From Arcobacter roscoffensis (GTDB taxonomy: Bacteria > Campylobacterota > Campylobacteria > Campylobacterales > Arcobacteraceae): DNA of 64,000 nt. Positions within the stretch are counted from its first letter, which is position 1; every line of letters starts with the position of its first letter. Shown here one piece after another: positions 35,734 to 45,420 of this stretch. The notes below the pieces were generated by a model that saw only the letters and a program-made list of their open reading frames with translations, made no database searches and was not told where the DNA came from. A program made the translations under genes and the position numbers. Location of the stretch: positions 1,674,001 through 1,738,000 of the forward strand of contig NZ_CP100595.1 in the NCBI RefSeq assembly GCF_024267655.1, given 5' to 3'.

Positions 35734-37884
35734 TTATGAAGCTTTTCTTGCGAAGCTCATGTCTTTTTCTCTTTTTATCTGTGCATTGATAATACCAACA
35801 ACATCTAAAATAAGACCAATACTTCCATCCCCTCTAACAGTAGCAGCTCCAATTCCTTGAACACTTCTAAAGTTTTTATCTAAAGGTTTTACAACAACTT
35901 GGTGTTGATTTAAAAATTCATCAATAGATAATGCAACTTTAGTATTACTTGATTTAACAACAATTAACATACCTTCTTCAAGTTTGTCAAAGCTTTTCGT
36001 AATCCCAAATAAATCATGAAGTCTAACAACAGGAATAAATTCTTCTCTTAACATTAATAAATCTTGAGTACCATCACCAATTTTTTTAATCATATCAGCA
36101 CTTGGTTGTAGTGATTCAACAATTGAACTTAATGGTAAAATATACTTTTTATCTCCAACGGCAATATCAAGACCATCAAGAATAGCAAGTGTAAGAGGTA
36201 ACATAATTGTAATTGTTGTACCAACACCAACGCTAGTATCTAATTCAATTGCTCCACCTAATTTATGAATATTTGTTCTAACAACATCCATACCAACACC
36301 TCTACCTGAAATGTCAGTGATTTCATCTGCTGTTGAAACACCAGCACCAAATACAAGCATTGCTTTTTCTTTGTCATTCATACTTTTAAATTGGTTCTCA
36401 TCAATTTGACCATTGTCTAAAGCTTTTAAAGCAACTTTTTCAGCATTAATTCCTCTACCATCATCTTCTATAGTAATAATCATTTGCCCATTTGCTTGTT
36501 CTGCTGAAATAGTAATAGAACCTACTTCTGATTTACCAGACTCAACTCTTTGCTCAGTTGTTTCAAGTCCATGATCAAGAGAGTTTCTAATAATATGCAT
36601 TAAAGGATCAGTTAATCCCTCAATCATTGCTTTATCAATCTCAACATTATCACCATAATGAATAAACTCAACTTTTTTACCAAGTTTTCTTGAAATATCT
36701 CTAACAACTTTTGGGAACTTAGAGTATATTGATTCCATTGGTACCATTCTAATACTCATAATTGAATCTTGCATATCTCTAATATGTCTTTCTAAAAGTT
36801 CTAATCGCTCTAAAACAGAATTTCTAGTTTTAGCACCTTCAATTGTAGTTGCAAATTGAGTTAACATAGCGTTTGTAATTACTAGATCCCCAACATTATT
36901 CATAAGTAAATCAATCTTATCAAGGTTTACTCTAATATTACTACTTGCAGCAGATTTTTTTGCACCCTCTTTTTGATCTCTTGGTTTTCTCGTTGGTCTA
37001 TCTTTTTTAGGCTCACTTGCTACTGGTGTAGACTCTTTGTTTTCAACTTCAACAGTTTTGGCTACTTCTTTTTTAGGTTCTACTTTTGCAACTTCAGCAG
37101 TTTTTACTGGCTCTTCTTTTTGCTCAACACTATTAGTTTCCATAACTGAATCAGGAGTAATAGATGGTACATCATCAAAGAAACCAAAATCTTCTCTGTC
37201 ATCATTTGTGTCAACCATATCTTCTTGAGAGTCATCCATACTTTCAGCTAATTCTTCCAGTTCATCATCAAAGAAACCATAATTCTTATGTGCTTCATCA
37301 ATTGAATCATCTTCAAAAATACCATAAGCATTACTATTTTTTTGTTCATTTAAGTCATCATCAAAAAATCCAATATTGTCATTATCAATTTCTATATGAT
37401 CTACTGATTTAATCTCTTCTTTTGGTTCTTCTTTTGCAACTTGAACTTCTTGAACTTTTGGTTCTTCTTTTGCAACAGGAGCATTCCCACTTGAATATGC
37501 TCTAATCTCTTCTAAAAGATCAGTTGTCATATCAGTAAATGTATCCTTAGTTAAATCTTCTGCAACCTCTAAGTCAAGAATTTCTCTCATTACATCTAAA
37601 CCATCAATAAGAGTACTTGCCATTTCTGGAATAAACTCTATTTCGTGATTCCTTAATTTGTCCATCATGTTCTCAACATCATGAGTAAATTCAGCAAACT
37701 TAGTCAACTCTACAGATGCACCACTACCTTTTAGTGTATGTACATCTCTAAACAGTTGACCCATTTCATCATCAGTTAAAGAACCATTAGTTTCAGCTTC
37801 TAATAATACATTATCTGCTGATTCAAAAAGCTCTTCTGCTTCTTCTAGAAACATTTCTCTATATTTAGAAATATCAAATGACAT
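35734..37884 (-). CDS. cheA: Chemotaxis histidine kinase CheA
   Basis: 716 aa. Hpt domain with His49 (VHTLKGSG); a long acidic linker (about 135-315) in place of a normal P2 domain; dimerisation helices (about 315-385); HATPase with HIIRNSLDHGLE (about 430-441) and DDGRGI, GRGVGMDVV; CheW-like C-terminal domain (about 560-700). No C-terminal receiver, unlike the CheA-Y fusions of Campylobacter and Helicobacter. The linker carries four repeats of the type [FY]G[FI]F[DE]D at about 171, 187, 202 and 233. It autophosphorylates and passes phosphate to CheY and CheB. Confidence 0.95.
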   Translation of the reverse strand: MSFDISKYREMFLEEAEELFESADNVLLEAETNGSLTDDEMGQLFRDVHTLKGSGASVELTKFAEFTHDVENMMDKLRNHEIEFIPEMASTLIDGLDVMREILDLEVAEDLTKDTFTDMTTDLLEEIRAYSSGNAPVAKEEPKVQEVQVAKEEPKEEIKSVDHIEIDNDNIGFFDDDLNEQKNSNAYGIFEDDSIDEAHKNYGFFDDELEELAESMDDSQEDMVDTNDDREDFGFFDDVPSITPDSVMETNSVEQKEEPVKTAEVAKVEPKKEVAKTVEVENKESTPVASEPKKDRPTRKPRDQKEGAKKSAASSNIRVNLDKIDLLMNNVGDLVITNAMLTQFATTIEGAKTRNSVLERLELLERHIRDMQDSIMSIRMVPMESIYSKFPKVVRDISRKLGKKVEFIHYGDNVEIDKAMIEGLTDPLMHIIRNSLDHGLETTEQRVESGKSEVGSITISAEQANGQMIITIEDDGRGINAEKVALKALDNGQIDENQFKSMNDKEKAMLVFGAGVSTADEITDISGRGVGMDVVRTNIHKLGGAIELDTSVGVGTTITIMLPLTLAILDGLDIAVGDKKYILPLSSIVESLQPSADMIKKIGDGTQDLLMLREEFIPVVRLHDLFGITKSFDKLEEGMLIVVKSSNTKVALSIDEFLNQHQVVVKPLDKNFRSVQGIGAATVRGDGSIGLILDVVGIINAQIKREKDMSFARKAS

Positions 37885-37900
37885 GATAACCCCTTTTTTA

Positions 37901-38245
37901 TTATCTACTTAAAACTATATTTACAGCTTTTAGTAATTGATCTGGAACAAATGGCTTAACAATCCAACCTGTTGCGCCAGCTGCCTTTCCTTTTGCTTTC
38001 ATTTCATCGCTTCTTTCAGTTGTCAGAACTAAAATAGGCTTTTTAGAATATTGTGGAAGTTTTCTTAACTCACCAATAAGTGTTAAACCATCCATATTTG
38101 GCATGTTAACATCTGTGATAATTAAATCAAACTCATCAGCCTTAGCTTTTGCCAAACCATCAACACCATCGATACCTTCATTTAATGCATAGTTAAGCAT
38201 ATCTCTTAGCATAGTAGAATCATCTACAATTAAAAGCTTAGCCAT
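37901..38245 (-). CDS. cheY: CheY-like response regulator, shortened
   Basis: A single receiver domain of 114 aa. It keeps the acidic pair Asp8/Asp9, phospho-acceptor Asp45 (ITDVNMPNMDG), Thr75/76 and Lys97 (VKPF). The distance from Asp9 to Asp45 is 36 residues against about 44 in normal receivers: the segment NEGIDGVDGL lacks the ~8 residues that usually form strand beta-2 (as in GYEVVEAVDG). The frame is clean, so this is an in-frame deletion if real. It is the first gene of the chemotaxis operon, with a good ribosome binding site. Whether it still folds and signals is unclear. Confidence 0.85.
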   Translation of the reverse strand: MAKLLIVDDSTMLRDMLNYALNEGIDGVDGLAKAKADEFDLIITDVNMPNMDGLTLIGELRKLPQYSKKPILVLTTERSDEMKAKGKAAGATGWIVKPFVPDQLLKAVNIVLSR

Positions 38246-38281
38246 TATAAAACCCCTTAGTTTTTTAAAAAAATTATTTTT

Positions 38282-38311
38282 ACTATACTATCGTAAGAAA
38301 TATTAATGTAA
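38282..38311 (-). promoter_or_regulatory. Probable promoter of the cheY-cheA-cheR-cheD-cheB operon
   Basis: On the minus strand TTACAT (38311-38306) and TATAGT (38287-38282) are 18 nt apart, giving a leader of about 30 nt before cheY. The rest of the 259-bp gap between pnp and cheY is AT-rich with no other gene that I can see. Confidence 0.4.
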
Positions 38312-38478
38312 GTTTATAATTTAAATAATTCTTACTATATTACATGTGAATAACAAACTTTAGCCTATATTGCTATCTCATCGTTTTATATTATATCACA
38401 AAATTTATAAATAACAAACATTGAGTGTTACTTTTTATTACTATTAGGGTAAGATTTAAAATTATTTATTTTGAAAGT

Positions 38479-38504
38479 GATAAAAAGACCTAAGTCTTTT
38501 TATC
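38479..38504 (-). terminator. Terminator of pnp
   Basis: A perfect 11-bp stem (38479-38489 with 38494-38504, 4-nt loop) directly abuts the pnp stop codon. Its 3' half on the minus strand is T-rich, but the following bases are mixed, so efficiency is uncertain. Confidence 0.6.
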
Positions 38505-40682
38505 TTAAAGAGAAGCAGCTGATAGTTCGATTCTATCTTTTTTAACGTTTAACACTTTGATTTCTACATTATCTCCAACTGAGAATACATCAGAAACATT
38601 ATTTACTCTTTGCTTAGAGATTTTAGAAATATGTAATAATCCCTCTCCACCTTTTGGTAAAGATACAAAGGCACCAAAGTCAACGATTCTTTCAACTTTA
38701 CCAGTTAAAATATCTTCTGGTTTATATAAGTCTTCAAAGTTTATACTTTTAGTCTCTTTTCTTGAAGTGGCATTGTTAGAAATTGTTTTAATATGTTCAC
38801 AAGCATCTAAAACATTCTGTTTAGATTCACCACTTACTTTTACATTTCCAGAATTTCTATCTAAATCAATAGCAACAGAGAATTTTTCAATAATCTCTTT
38901 AATTGTTGCACCAGCTTTTCCAATAACTACCATCATTTTACTAGGGTCAATTGCAAATTGCTCAACTAAAGGTAAGGCTTCACTTGGAACAATTTGCTCT
39001 GCTGCTTCTTCCATGATTGCTAGAATATGTTCTCTTCCCTCTTTTGCTTGAAGTAATGCTTCTTTTAATACTGAAAGTTCAATTCCTCCAAGTTTTATAT
39101 CCATTTGAAGTGCAGTAATACCATCTTTTGTACCTGCTACTTTAAAGTCCATATCTCCATCATGATCTTCTAAGCCCATAATATCAGTAAGAACTGAATA
39201 CTCATCACCTTCAACAACCATACCCATTGCAACACCTGCAACTAAATCAGATATAGGAACACCTGCTGCTTTAAGTGCCAATGAACCACCACAAACAGTT
39301 GCCATTGAAGAAGAACCATTTGATTCTAAAATTTCTGAAACTAATCTAACTGTTTCAGTATAATCTTTATCAATAGTAGATTCAAGTGCTTTTTTACCTA
39401 GGTTACCATGACCTAGCTCTCTTCTTCCTACACCAAACATTGGTTTTGCTTCACCTACTGAGAAACCAGGGAAGTTATAATGAACCATAAAGTTTTCCAT
39501 TGAAGTAGACTTTTCAGTTAAAACTTCATACATTTGCCCATCTTTAGAACCAGCTATTGTTCCAACAACTAAAGCTTGAGTTTCACCTCTTGTAAATAAA
39601 CAAGATGAGTGAGCAGATGGTAAAATATTAGTATCAATAGAAATAGGTCTTACATCTTTAAGTCCTCTTCCATCAGCTCTAACTTTTTCTTTTACAATCA
39701 TATCTCTTACTAGTTCTCTTTTTACAATTGAAACTGCTTCATAAACTACCTTGTATTCAATCTCTTTTGCTAGGCAATTTTCATCTTGGGAAATTAGTTT
39801 TGCAACATCTTTTAACTCAGTAGCTCTTTCACTTTTTGCAAGCTTTTTAATAGCTTCTTTAATATTTGAAGAGTAGTTATCTCTAACATATTCAATTACT
39901 TCTTCATCTATTGTAAATTTAACTAATTCAACTTCTTTTAGTGGTTTACAAACACTTTCAAAACCATCTTCATAAGTTTTATTTGCTTCATGTAAAGCTT
40001 TCTGTGCAACAGCAATTGCTTCTACTAACTCTTCTTCACAAATTTCATTAGCATTATGTACTTTTGTAAATGCTTCTATATCTACTTCAACTAATTGAGC
40101 ACTTGAAATTGATTTCATTTCAATCATAAGCAACTCGTCTTTTGAACCAGCTACATATAAATCTAATGATGAATCTTCTAATTGAGTTGATGTTGGATTA
40201 ACAACATATTCACCTTCGATTTTACCAATTCTTACACCACATACAGATTTTTTAATAGGAAGATTAGAAGTATATAAAGCAGCATTTGCAGCGTTAAGAG
40301 CTAGCATTTGTAAATCAACATCTTTATCAGCACTTAATACCATAACAGTAATAGTTGTAGGATAAACATAACCTTTAGGGAATAATGGTCTTAAACTTCT
40401 ATCAATAACTCTTGAAGTTAAAGTTTCAAATTCACTTGGTTTTGCTTCTCTTTTTATAAACCCACCTGGAAGCTTTGCTGATGCATATGTTTTTTCAACA
40501 TATTGTACAGTCAAAGGAGTAAAATCCTCTTCCACTGGGTTATCAAATTCACTTACTACTGTAGCTAAAACTACTGCCTTACCTAATTTTGCTAAAACAG
40601 ATCCATTTGCCTGTTTAGCTACTTTGTCAAATTCAAAAATCTCTTCTTTTTCATTTAGTTCAAATTCACATACTGTTGACAT
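38505..40682 (-). CDS. pnp: Polyribonucleotide nucleotidyltransferase (PNPase)
   Basis: Phosphorolytic 3'-5' exoribonuclease of the RNA degradosome. Two RNase PH domains (about 10-140 and 310-530) flank a helical domain; the catalytic segment LEDHDGDMDFK is in the second; a KH domain (about 545-610, VIGKAGATIKEI) and an S1 domain (about 618-690, GKVERIVDFGAFV) follow. 725 aa is standard. It is the downstream end of the lptD-phosphoribosyltransferase-pnp run. Confidence 0.96.
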   Translation of the reverse strand: MSTVCEFELNEKEEIFEFDKVAKQANGSVLAKLGKAVVLATVVSEFDNPVEEDFTPLTVQYVEKTYASAKLPGGFIKREAKPSEFETLTSRVIDRSLRPLFPKGYVYPTTITVMVLSADKDVDLQMLALNAANAALYTSNLPIKKSVCGVRIGKIEGEYVVNPTSTQLEDSSLDLYVAGSKDELLMIEMKSISSAQLVEVDIEAFTKVHNANEICEEELVEAIAVAQKALHEANKTYEDGFESVCKPLKEVELVKFTIDEEVIEYVRDNYSSNIKEAIKKLAKSERATELKDVAKLISQDENCLAKEIEYKVVYEAVSIVKRELVRDMIVKEKVRADGRGLKDVRPISIDTNILPSAHSSCLFTRGETQALVVGTIAGSKDGQMYEVLTEKSTSMENFMVHYNFPGFSVGEAKPMFGVGRRELGHGNLGKKALESTIDKDYTETVRLVSEILESNGSSSMATVCGGSLALKAAGVPISDLVAGVAMGMVVEGDEYSVLTDIMGLEDHDGDMDFKVAGTKDGITALQMDIKLGGIELSVLKEALLQAKEGREHILAIMEEAAEQIVPSEALPLVEQFAIDPSKMMVVIGKAGATIKEIIEKFSVAIDLDRNSGNVKVSGESKQNVLDACEHIKTISNNATSRKETKSINFEDLYKPEDILTGKVERIVDFGAFVSLPKGGEGLLHISKISKQRVNNVSDVFSVGDNVEIKVLNVKKDRIELSAASL

Positions 40683-40689
40683 ACTTACT

Positions 40690-41343
40690 TTATCCTTTAT
40701 TTATTTTTTCTAATTCTTCAAATGCTACATCATTTAGACTATCATAATAAAAGTCAATTGATATGAAATGATTAAGTTTTTTTACATAATATAAATCATC
40801 TGCAATTGATTCAATTGTCTGAATACTAGCAGTTGGTAAAATAGGAGTTGCTACTGAAATAGATTTAGCCCCTAAATTAATTGCTGTTTTTATACATGCC
40901 ATCATTGTAAGACCTGTATTAATTCCTTCATCTACAATTAAAACATTTTTGTATTTTAAATCAGCAATTTGCTTACCATGCCTTAATCTACTTACTTTAT
41001 TTAAAACTATATTTTCATAAATTTGTTTAGATTTTGCATAAATATAATCTAAACTAATATCAAAACTTTTTACTAACTCTTCATGTATAACAACTTCTTC
41101 ATGCTCAGTTACAATAGCAATTTCGCACTCATCATTTGCAGGTGCTTCTATTTTTTCACTAATCATTATATCAAGTTTCGCATTTAATGTATCTGCTATA
41201 ACTTTTGCAACTTCAAAACCACCGCAAGAACTAGATATAACTGTCCAATTTTCTAACTTCATTTTATCAATTGGCATTACATCTAATAATCTATATGCTG
41301 CAACTTCTCTATTTTTAAAATAGATACTATTCTCAGGATTCAT
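40690..41343 (-). CDS. Phosphoribosyltransferase-fold protein
   Basis: The PRPP-binding motif is seen as VLIVDEGINTGLTMMACI (the usual VDDVxxTG with EG in place of the second Asp and Val). The upstream hood region does not name a substrate. The frame opens further upstream (41382), but the ATG at 41343 follows AAGGA at 5-nt spacing; it overlaps the lptD stop by 11 nt. It lies between lptD and pnp. Relatives are often annotated simply as phosphoribosyltransferase; the nucleobase is unknown. Confidence 0.85.
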   Translation of the reverse strand: MNPENSIYFKNREVAAYRLLDVMPIDKMKLENWTVISSSCGGFEVAKVIADTLNAKLDIMISEKIEAPANDECEIAIVTEHEEVVIHEELVKSFDISLDYIYAKSKQIYENIVLNKVSRLRHGKQIADLKYKNVLIVDEGINTGLTMMACIKTAINLGAKSISVATPILPTASIQTIESIADDLYYVKKLNHFISIDFYYDSLNDVAFEELEKINKG

Positions 41344-43453
41344 TACTATCCTTGAATTTATACTTTTGCTTAATTCCACCAAGAGGTTTAAGCTCTAAGT
41401 TTATATATAAAATATTTTGTCTAATACCTTCACTATTGCTACTAGTAGAAGGTATTACTTCTTTTTCATACTTTAAGGCTAAAGCCCAACATCTATCATA
41501 AATATCAAAGCCAATACCTTGCTTATTTCGTAAACTATCTTTTATATTATAGTTTTCATAATAAGAGATTTTATAGTCATTTGATATATCATATGAAGTA
41601 TTAATCCTAAAAGATTCCAGCTCTTCTTTATTTGAATTCTTTGTATCTTTTGACTTATAATAACCTAAAGATAAATCAAAATCTTCATACTTATAAGTTA
41701 AGCTTGAAGTATTTTCAGTAAAATGTTTATCTTCTACATTATAGATAATTTTATTAGTTATAGTTCCATTAGAATAATTGTACTTAACAAAATTTTCTAA
41801 ATCCATAAATTTTGGATCATTATTTTCATCATATAAAATTGATTGTGATAATTTATGATTTACTATTTGCTTTAAACCCTCTTTTTCATATAAAGATTGA
41901 TTCAATTTAAGCTTAATATTCTTTTTTCCCTGAGCAATAGGGAAAGATGCTAGTTCTTCACCTTTTAAACTATCTTTATCAACTGTTATATCGTATAAGT
42001 CTCCATCTTTTTGAATATTCTTTGGATATGAGTACTTAGCACTTAAGTTTACTGTATGTAAATAATTTGTATAAGGCTTAATTAAATCTGTTCCTATTGT
42101 AATAGATGATTCATTTTGAACTAAAGTACCATTATCATATGAAGTGTCTGTATTAGAGTATTGATATTTACTAATAGTACTTTTGTTTTCTAAAGTTAAA
42201 TATAAGAAATCATCTAAAAAATATGTATTATAACTAATAGGAAGAGTTAATTCATAAATTTGAGCATTAATCTTTTTTTGTCTTTCATAATTAATAGCTT
42301 TCGCATCAACAGAATAAATTAAATTTTTTATACCTAAATCTTTATTATATGAGTGTAATTGAATTTGAGGTAATTCTTGAAGTGTTGTATCATTTGAATC
42401 TAAATCTGTATCAATATAATATCTTGAGTATAGTCCCCCATAGTATTCAGGAGTATTATAAAAGTAGTTTAATTTTGATTCAACTTTTTTTTCAGTAGAA
42501 ATCACATCTTCTTCATTTTCAACAGTTCTATATTCAATATCATTTAACCAGTTTATAGATGCATATAAACCATCTTGATGAGATTCATTCTTAGAAAAAA
42601 GTTTTGTTCTTTCATAATCAATACTCCACCCATAGTGTTTTTCATTTTTTAAATCAAACTCTTTTCTATACTCATCTTTTTCTTCAAAGTATCCAGTTTT
42701 TAATTTTAATAATGAATATGGTGAATCAGCTAATCTATAATAAGCATAAAGTCCAGAACCTCTATTTGTTCTTAACTGTGGTATTAATTCAAAATCATAA
42801 TTTTGAGCAGGTGCAAAATAAATAGGTTGAGAATAATATCCTCCATCGTTTTTTGAATATCCAATTGTAGGAGTTAAAAGTCCTGTTCTTCTTGTTTTAT
42901 CTGTTGGGAAACCAAGATAAGGACTATAAAATACAGGAACATCTTTTATATATAATCTAGTATTATAAGCATGTAACCATTTATCTTCTGTATCATATGA
43001 AGCAGATGAAACTTTTATGCTCCATACAGGGTCAACACAATCACATGATGAGATTATTGAACTTTCAAGCTCAATTTCAGTTTTATTTTTTTTAGATGAT
43101 TTAGAGTTTATCCATAAGTTACTCTCTTTTTCCATTAGTAATACAGGTGTTTGTTCATAAGAGTCATCATTTACATCTAAAAAAGCATAATTACTTTGTG
43201 TTTGTATTCTATTGTCTTTTAAAATTAAAACATTATCAAAAAGCTCAAAGGTCTCTTTTTCTTTATCATATATTATTTTGTCAGCTGTAATGTAGTAGTT
43301 TTTAGAAAAAACCACAACATCACCATTTGCAATAACTGTACTATTTTTAGTATCAACATTTTTTGCAAGAAGTTGAAATTTTTCATTATTCAACTCTTTA
43401 GAGTAAGAAAGAGTTGATAATAAAATTAATGGAGCAACTACACTTCTAAACAT
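41333..43453 (-). CDS. lptD: LPS assembly outer-membrane protein LptD
   Basis: A signal peptide (about 1-18) precedes an OstA/LptA-like jellyroll (about 25-110, with ANGDVVVFSKNYYITADKIIYD) and a large beta-barrel (about 160-700), 706 aa in total. It inserts lipopolysaccharide into the outer leaflet. Two Cys form a CDC motif near 150, in the place of the disulfides of LptD. It overlaps the RDD protein gene by 8 nt upstream. Confidence 0.93.
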   Translation of the reverse strand: MFRSVVAPLILLSTLSYSKELNNEKFQLLAKNVDTKNSTVIANGDVVVFSKNYYITADKIIYDKEKETFELFDNVLILKDNRIQTQSNYAFLDVNDDSYEQTPVLLMEKESNLWINSKSSKKNKTEIELESSIISSCDCVDPVWSIKVSSASYDTEDKWLHAYNTRLYIKDVPVFYSPYLGFPTDKTRRTGLLTPTIGYSKNDGGYYSQPIYFAPAQNYDFELIPQLRTNRGSGLYAYYRLADSPYSLLKLKTGYFEEKDEYRKEFDLKNEKHYGWSIDYERTKLFSKNESHQDGLYASINWLNDIEYRTVENEEDVISTEKKVESKLNYFYNTPEYYGGLYSRYYIDTDLDSNDTTLQELPQIQLHSYNKDLGIKNLIYSVDAKAINYERQKKINAQIYELTLPISYNTYFLDDFLYLTLENKSTISKYQYSNTDTSYDNGTLVQNESSITIGTDLIKPYTNYLHTVNLSAKYSYPKNIQKDGDLYDITVDKDSLKGEELASFPIAQGKKNIKLKLNQSLYEKEGLKQIVNHKLSQSILYDENNDPKFMDLENFVKYNYSNGTITNKIIYNVEDKHFTENTSSLTYKYEDFDLSLGYYKSKDTKNSNKEELESFRINTSYDISNDYKISYYENYNIKDSLRNKQGIGFDIYDRCWALALKYEKEVIPSTSSNSEGIRQNILYINLELKPLGGIKQKYKFKDSNES

Positions 43454-43886
43454 TTACAACCAATGTTTTACCAGTATAATCATGAAATGTTCTTTTTCCA
43501 TCATTAAAAAATGCAATAATGAATCCAATATATACAAACCACTCAGAGAATACTCTACCTATTGCTCTTAATAAAGATGAGAAGATAGATATTCTTCCTA
43601 AAGTATTATAATCAATTACTCTAATTTTTGTAATAATTTTTCCTATTGTTGCACCATAATACCACACAAAAAAAGTATGATATACAACCTTTAACATTAT
43701 CAAAGGTCCTACAATCTCTACTTTCATTAAATAAACCATTGATTCCATGCTATTGCCTGCATTAGTGATCTTATCCCAAAACATAGCGATTACTAAAAAA
43801 GTAACAAGTAAATCATCAATCACAAATGCCATAGCTCTTGAACTAAGTGTTGCTAATTGAAGATCTTGTGAGCTGTTATTTTGCAT
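43446..43886 (-). CDS. RDD family membrane protein
   Basis: 146 aa with about three membrane segments and the RDD pattern adapted as RAMAFVIDDLL near residue 17, plus GATIGKIITKIRV and a C-terminal RTFHDYTGKTLVV, both family hallmarks. The function of small RDD proteins is not settled; transport or ion exchange has been proposed for some. It lies between purD and lptD, so it may assist envelope biogenesis, but that is guesswork. Confidence 0.88.
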   Translation of the reverse strand: MQNNSSQDLQLATLSSRAMAFVIDDLLVTFLVIAMFWDKITNAGNSMESMVYLMKVEIVGPLIMLKVVYHTFFVWYYGATIGKIITKIRVIDYNTLGRISIFSSLLRAIGRVFSEWFVYIGFIIAFFNDGKRTFHDYTGKTLVVNV

Positions 43887-43895
43887 TATAAATCT

Positions 43896-45161
43896 CTATT
43901 TTAAAGCTTGATAAGCAATATCTGATCTACATTTCTTTCCAGCAAAGTGAACATAACCACATAAATCATATGCTCTGTCTCTTGCTTCTTGAATTGAGTT
44001 ACCAAAACCAACACAAAGTAGCACTCTACCACCTGTAGCCATTAGTTTACCATCTTCTTCCGACACACCTGCATAAGAAATATGTGAATTAGCTTTTAAC
44101 TCATCATCAATAATTTCATCAACGATTATTTCAGCAGGTTTAGACGATGAATAAGGATAATTTTCACTTGCCATTACAACAGCAACACCATATTCATTTT
44201 TAATTTTAATATCTAATTTATCAAGTTGCTTTGTAGCACCTTTATAAAATAAATCTGATACAGGAGTTTCTAATAAAGGCATTAAAATCTCACATTCAGG
44301 ATCACCAAATCTTACGTTATATTCTAAAATAATTGGCTCACCATTTACAACCATAACCCCAATAAATAAAACACCTTCAAAAGGAGCACCTTCTTGTTTC
44401 ATACCTTCTAAAGTTGGTTTAATTACTCTCTCTTCTACTTTTTTATAAATATCGTCATTTACTAAAGGAGTTGGAGCATAAGCACCCATTCCACCTGTAT
44501 TAGGCCCAGTATCACCATCTCCTACTCTTTTATGATCTTGAGCAGCTGGTAGTACTTTGTAGTTCTCACCATCACAAATAGCAAAGATTGATAATTCATA
44601 TCCATCTAAATACTCTTCAACTACGATAGAAGTTCCTGCATCACCAAAAGATGAACCATTTAACATATCAGATGCTGCTTGTTTAGCTTCTTCATGTGAC
44701 TGTGCAATAATTACACCTTTTCCTGCACATAAACCATCAGCTTTAACAACTACTGGGATACTCATAGTATCAATAAAATCATGAGCCTCTTTTTCATTTG
44801 TAGTTTCTATAAATGCTGCTGTTGGTATTTTGTACTTTTTAAGAATATTTTTCATATATACTTTTGAACCTTCTAAGGCAGCTGCTGCTTTACTTGGTCC
44901 AAATACAGTTAAGTCATTTTCTTTAAATATATCAACAACACCATCTACTAATGGAGCTTCTGGTCCTACAATTGTTAAATCAATAGAATTATCTTTTGCC
45001 CATTGTGCTAATTCGTTATAATCTTTTATATTTATATTTGTACCTAATTGCGAAGTTGCACCATTTCCTGGCATGAAAAATAAGTTGTGAGCATTTTCTT
45101 TATATATTGCTAATCCAATAGAGTATTCTCTACCACCACTTCCTAGTATCAATATATTCAC
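43896..45161 (-). CDS. purD: Phosphoribosylamine-glycine ligase
   Basis: ATP-grasp enzyme of purine synthesis that joins glycine to phosphoribosylamine. The N-terminal [12 protein letters not shown], the central [13 protein letters not shown] and [10 protein letters not shown] motifs, and the ATP-grasp metal site [10 protein letters not shown] are clear. 421 aa is standard. The start is GTG, preceded by AAGGA. The 6S RNA-like locus lies directly upstream on the same strand. Confidence 0.96.
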   Translation of the reverse strand: MNILILGSGGREYSIGLAIYKENAHNLFFMPGNGATSQLGTNINIKDYNELAQWAKDNSIDLTIVGPEAPLVDGVVDIFKENDLTVFGPSKAAAALEGSKVYMKNILKKYKIPTAAFIETTNEKEAHDFIDTMSIPVVVKADGLCAGKGVIIAQSHEEAKQAASDMLNGSSFGDAGTSIVVEEYLDGYELSIFAICDGENYKVLPAAQDHKRVGDGDTGPNTGGMGAYAPTPLVNDDIYKKVEERVIKPTLEGMKQEGAPFEGVLFIGVMVVNGEPIILEYNVRFGDPECEILMPLLETPVSDLFYKGATKQLDKLDIKIKNEYGVAVVMASENYPYSSSKPAEIIVDEIIDDELKANSHISYAGVSEEDGKLMATGGRVLLCVGFGNSIQEARDRAYDLCGYVHFAGKKCRSDIAYQALK

Positions 45162-45202
45162 GATAATTCCTTGTATTATTAGTTTTTTTAGTTTAAATTT
45201 AA

Positions 45203-45380
45203 GTTCTCCAAGCAGCCGTTAACCATCAAATGGCCCACAAAAAGCCAATAACTGCACATAAGAATCTCACTTCAGGAGCGAAAATACCAAAAGGCAAATG
45301 CTGCACACCATGAAATTACAATTACACGCAAAAATACAGTATCGGACCCTCAACGATGGAAAATCCCGAACTGCTTAGAT
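45203..45380 (-). ncRNA. ssrS: Probable 6S RNA
   Basis: A 259-bp non-coding gap between hemD and purD, less AT-rich than its surroundings. On the minus strand, an extended -10 box (TGCTAAAAT) is followed by a segment whose ends pair: CUAAGCAG (45378-45371) with CUGCUUGG (45215-45208), then CCAUC with GAUGG. After an open internal region, a 12-bp helix joins 45345-45334 with 45257-45245. A ~178-nt rod with closing stem, central bubble and terminal arm is the 6S plan, mimicking an open promoter to bind RNA polymerase. I recall 6S RNA being upstream of purD in Helicobacter too. SRP RNA, RNase P and tmRNA motifs are absent. Ends are approximate. Confidence 0.65.
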
Positions 45381-45386
45381 ATTCTT

Positions 45387-45395
45387 ATTTTAGCA
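45387..45395 (-). promoter_or_regulatory. Extended -10 promoter of the 6S-like RNA
   Basis: TGC directly before TAAAAT on the minus strand makes an extended -10 element, about 9 nt before the first paired base of the predicted RNA rod. Confidence 0.5.
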
Positions 45396-45420
45396 AAACT
45401 TATTAAATTTGAGTTTAAAT

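Noticed and set aside
37901-38245. cheY as a frameshifted pseudogene
   Set aside because: The frame is continuous with all active-site residues present; the defect is an in-frame shortening, not a frameshift.
38557-39051. 164-codon plus-strand frame inside pnp
   Set aside because: Antisense to the KH/S1-coding part of pnp. Ser/Ile/Leu-rich composition is what complementary codons of an AT-rich gene give.
45200-45380. tmRNA, SRP RNA or RNase P RNA as identity of the structured gap
   Set aside because: No tRNA-like end with CCA and tag frame, no SRP Alu/GGAAGCAGCCA core motif and no RNase P core were seen; the rod with paired ends fits 6S better.
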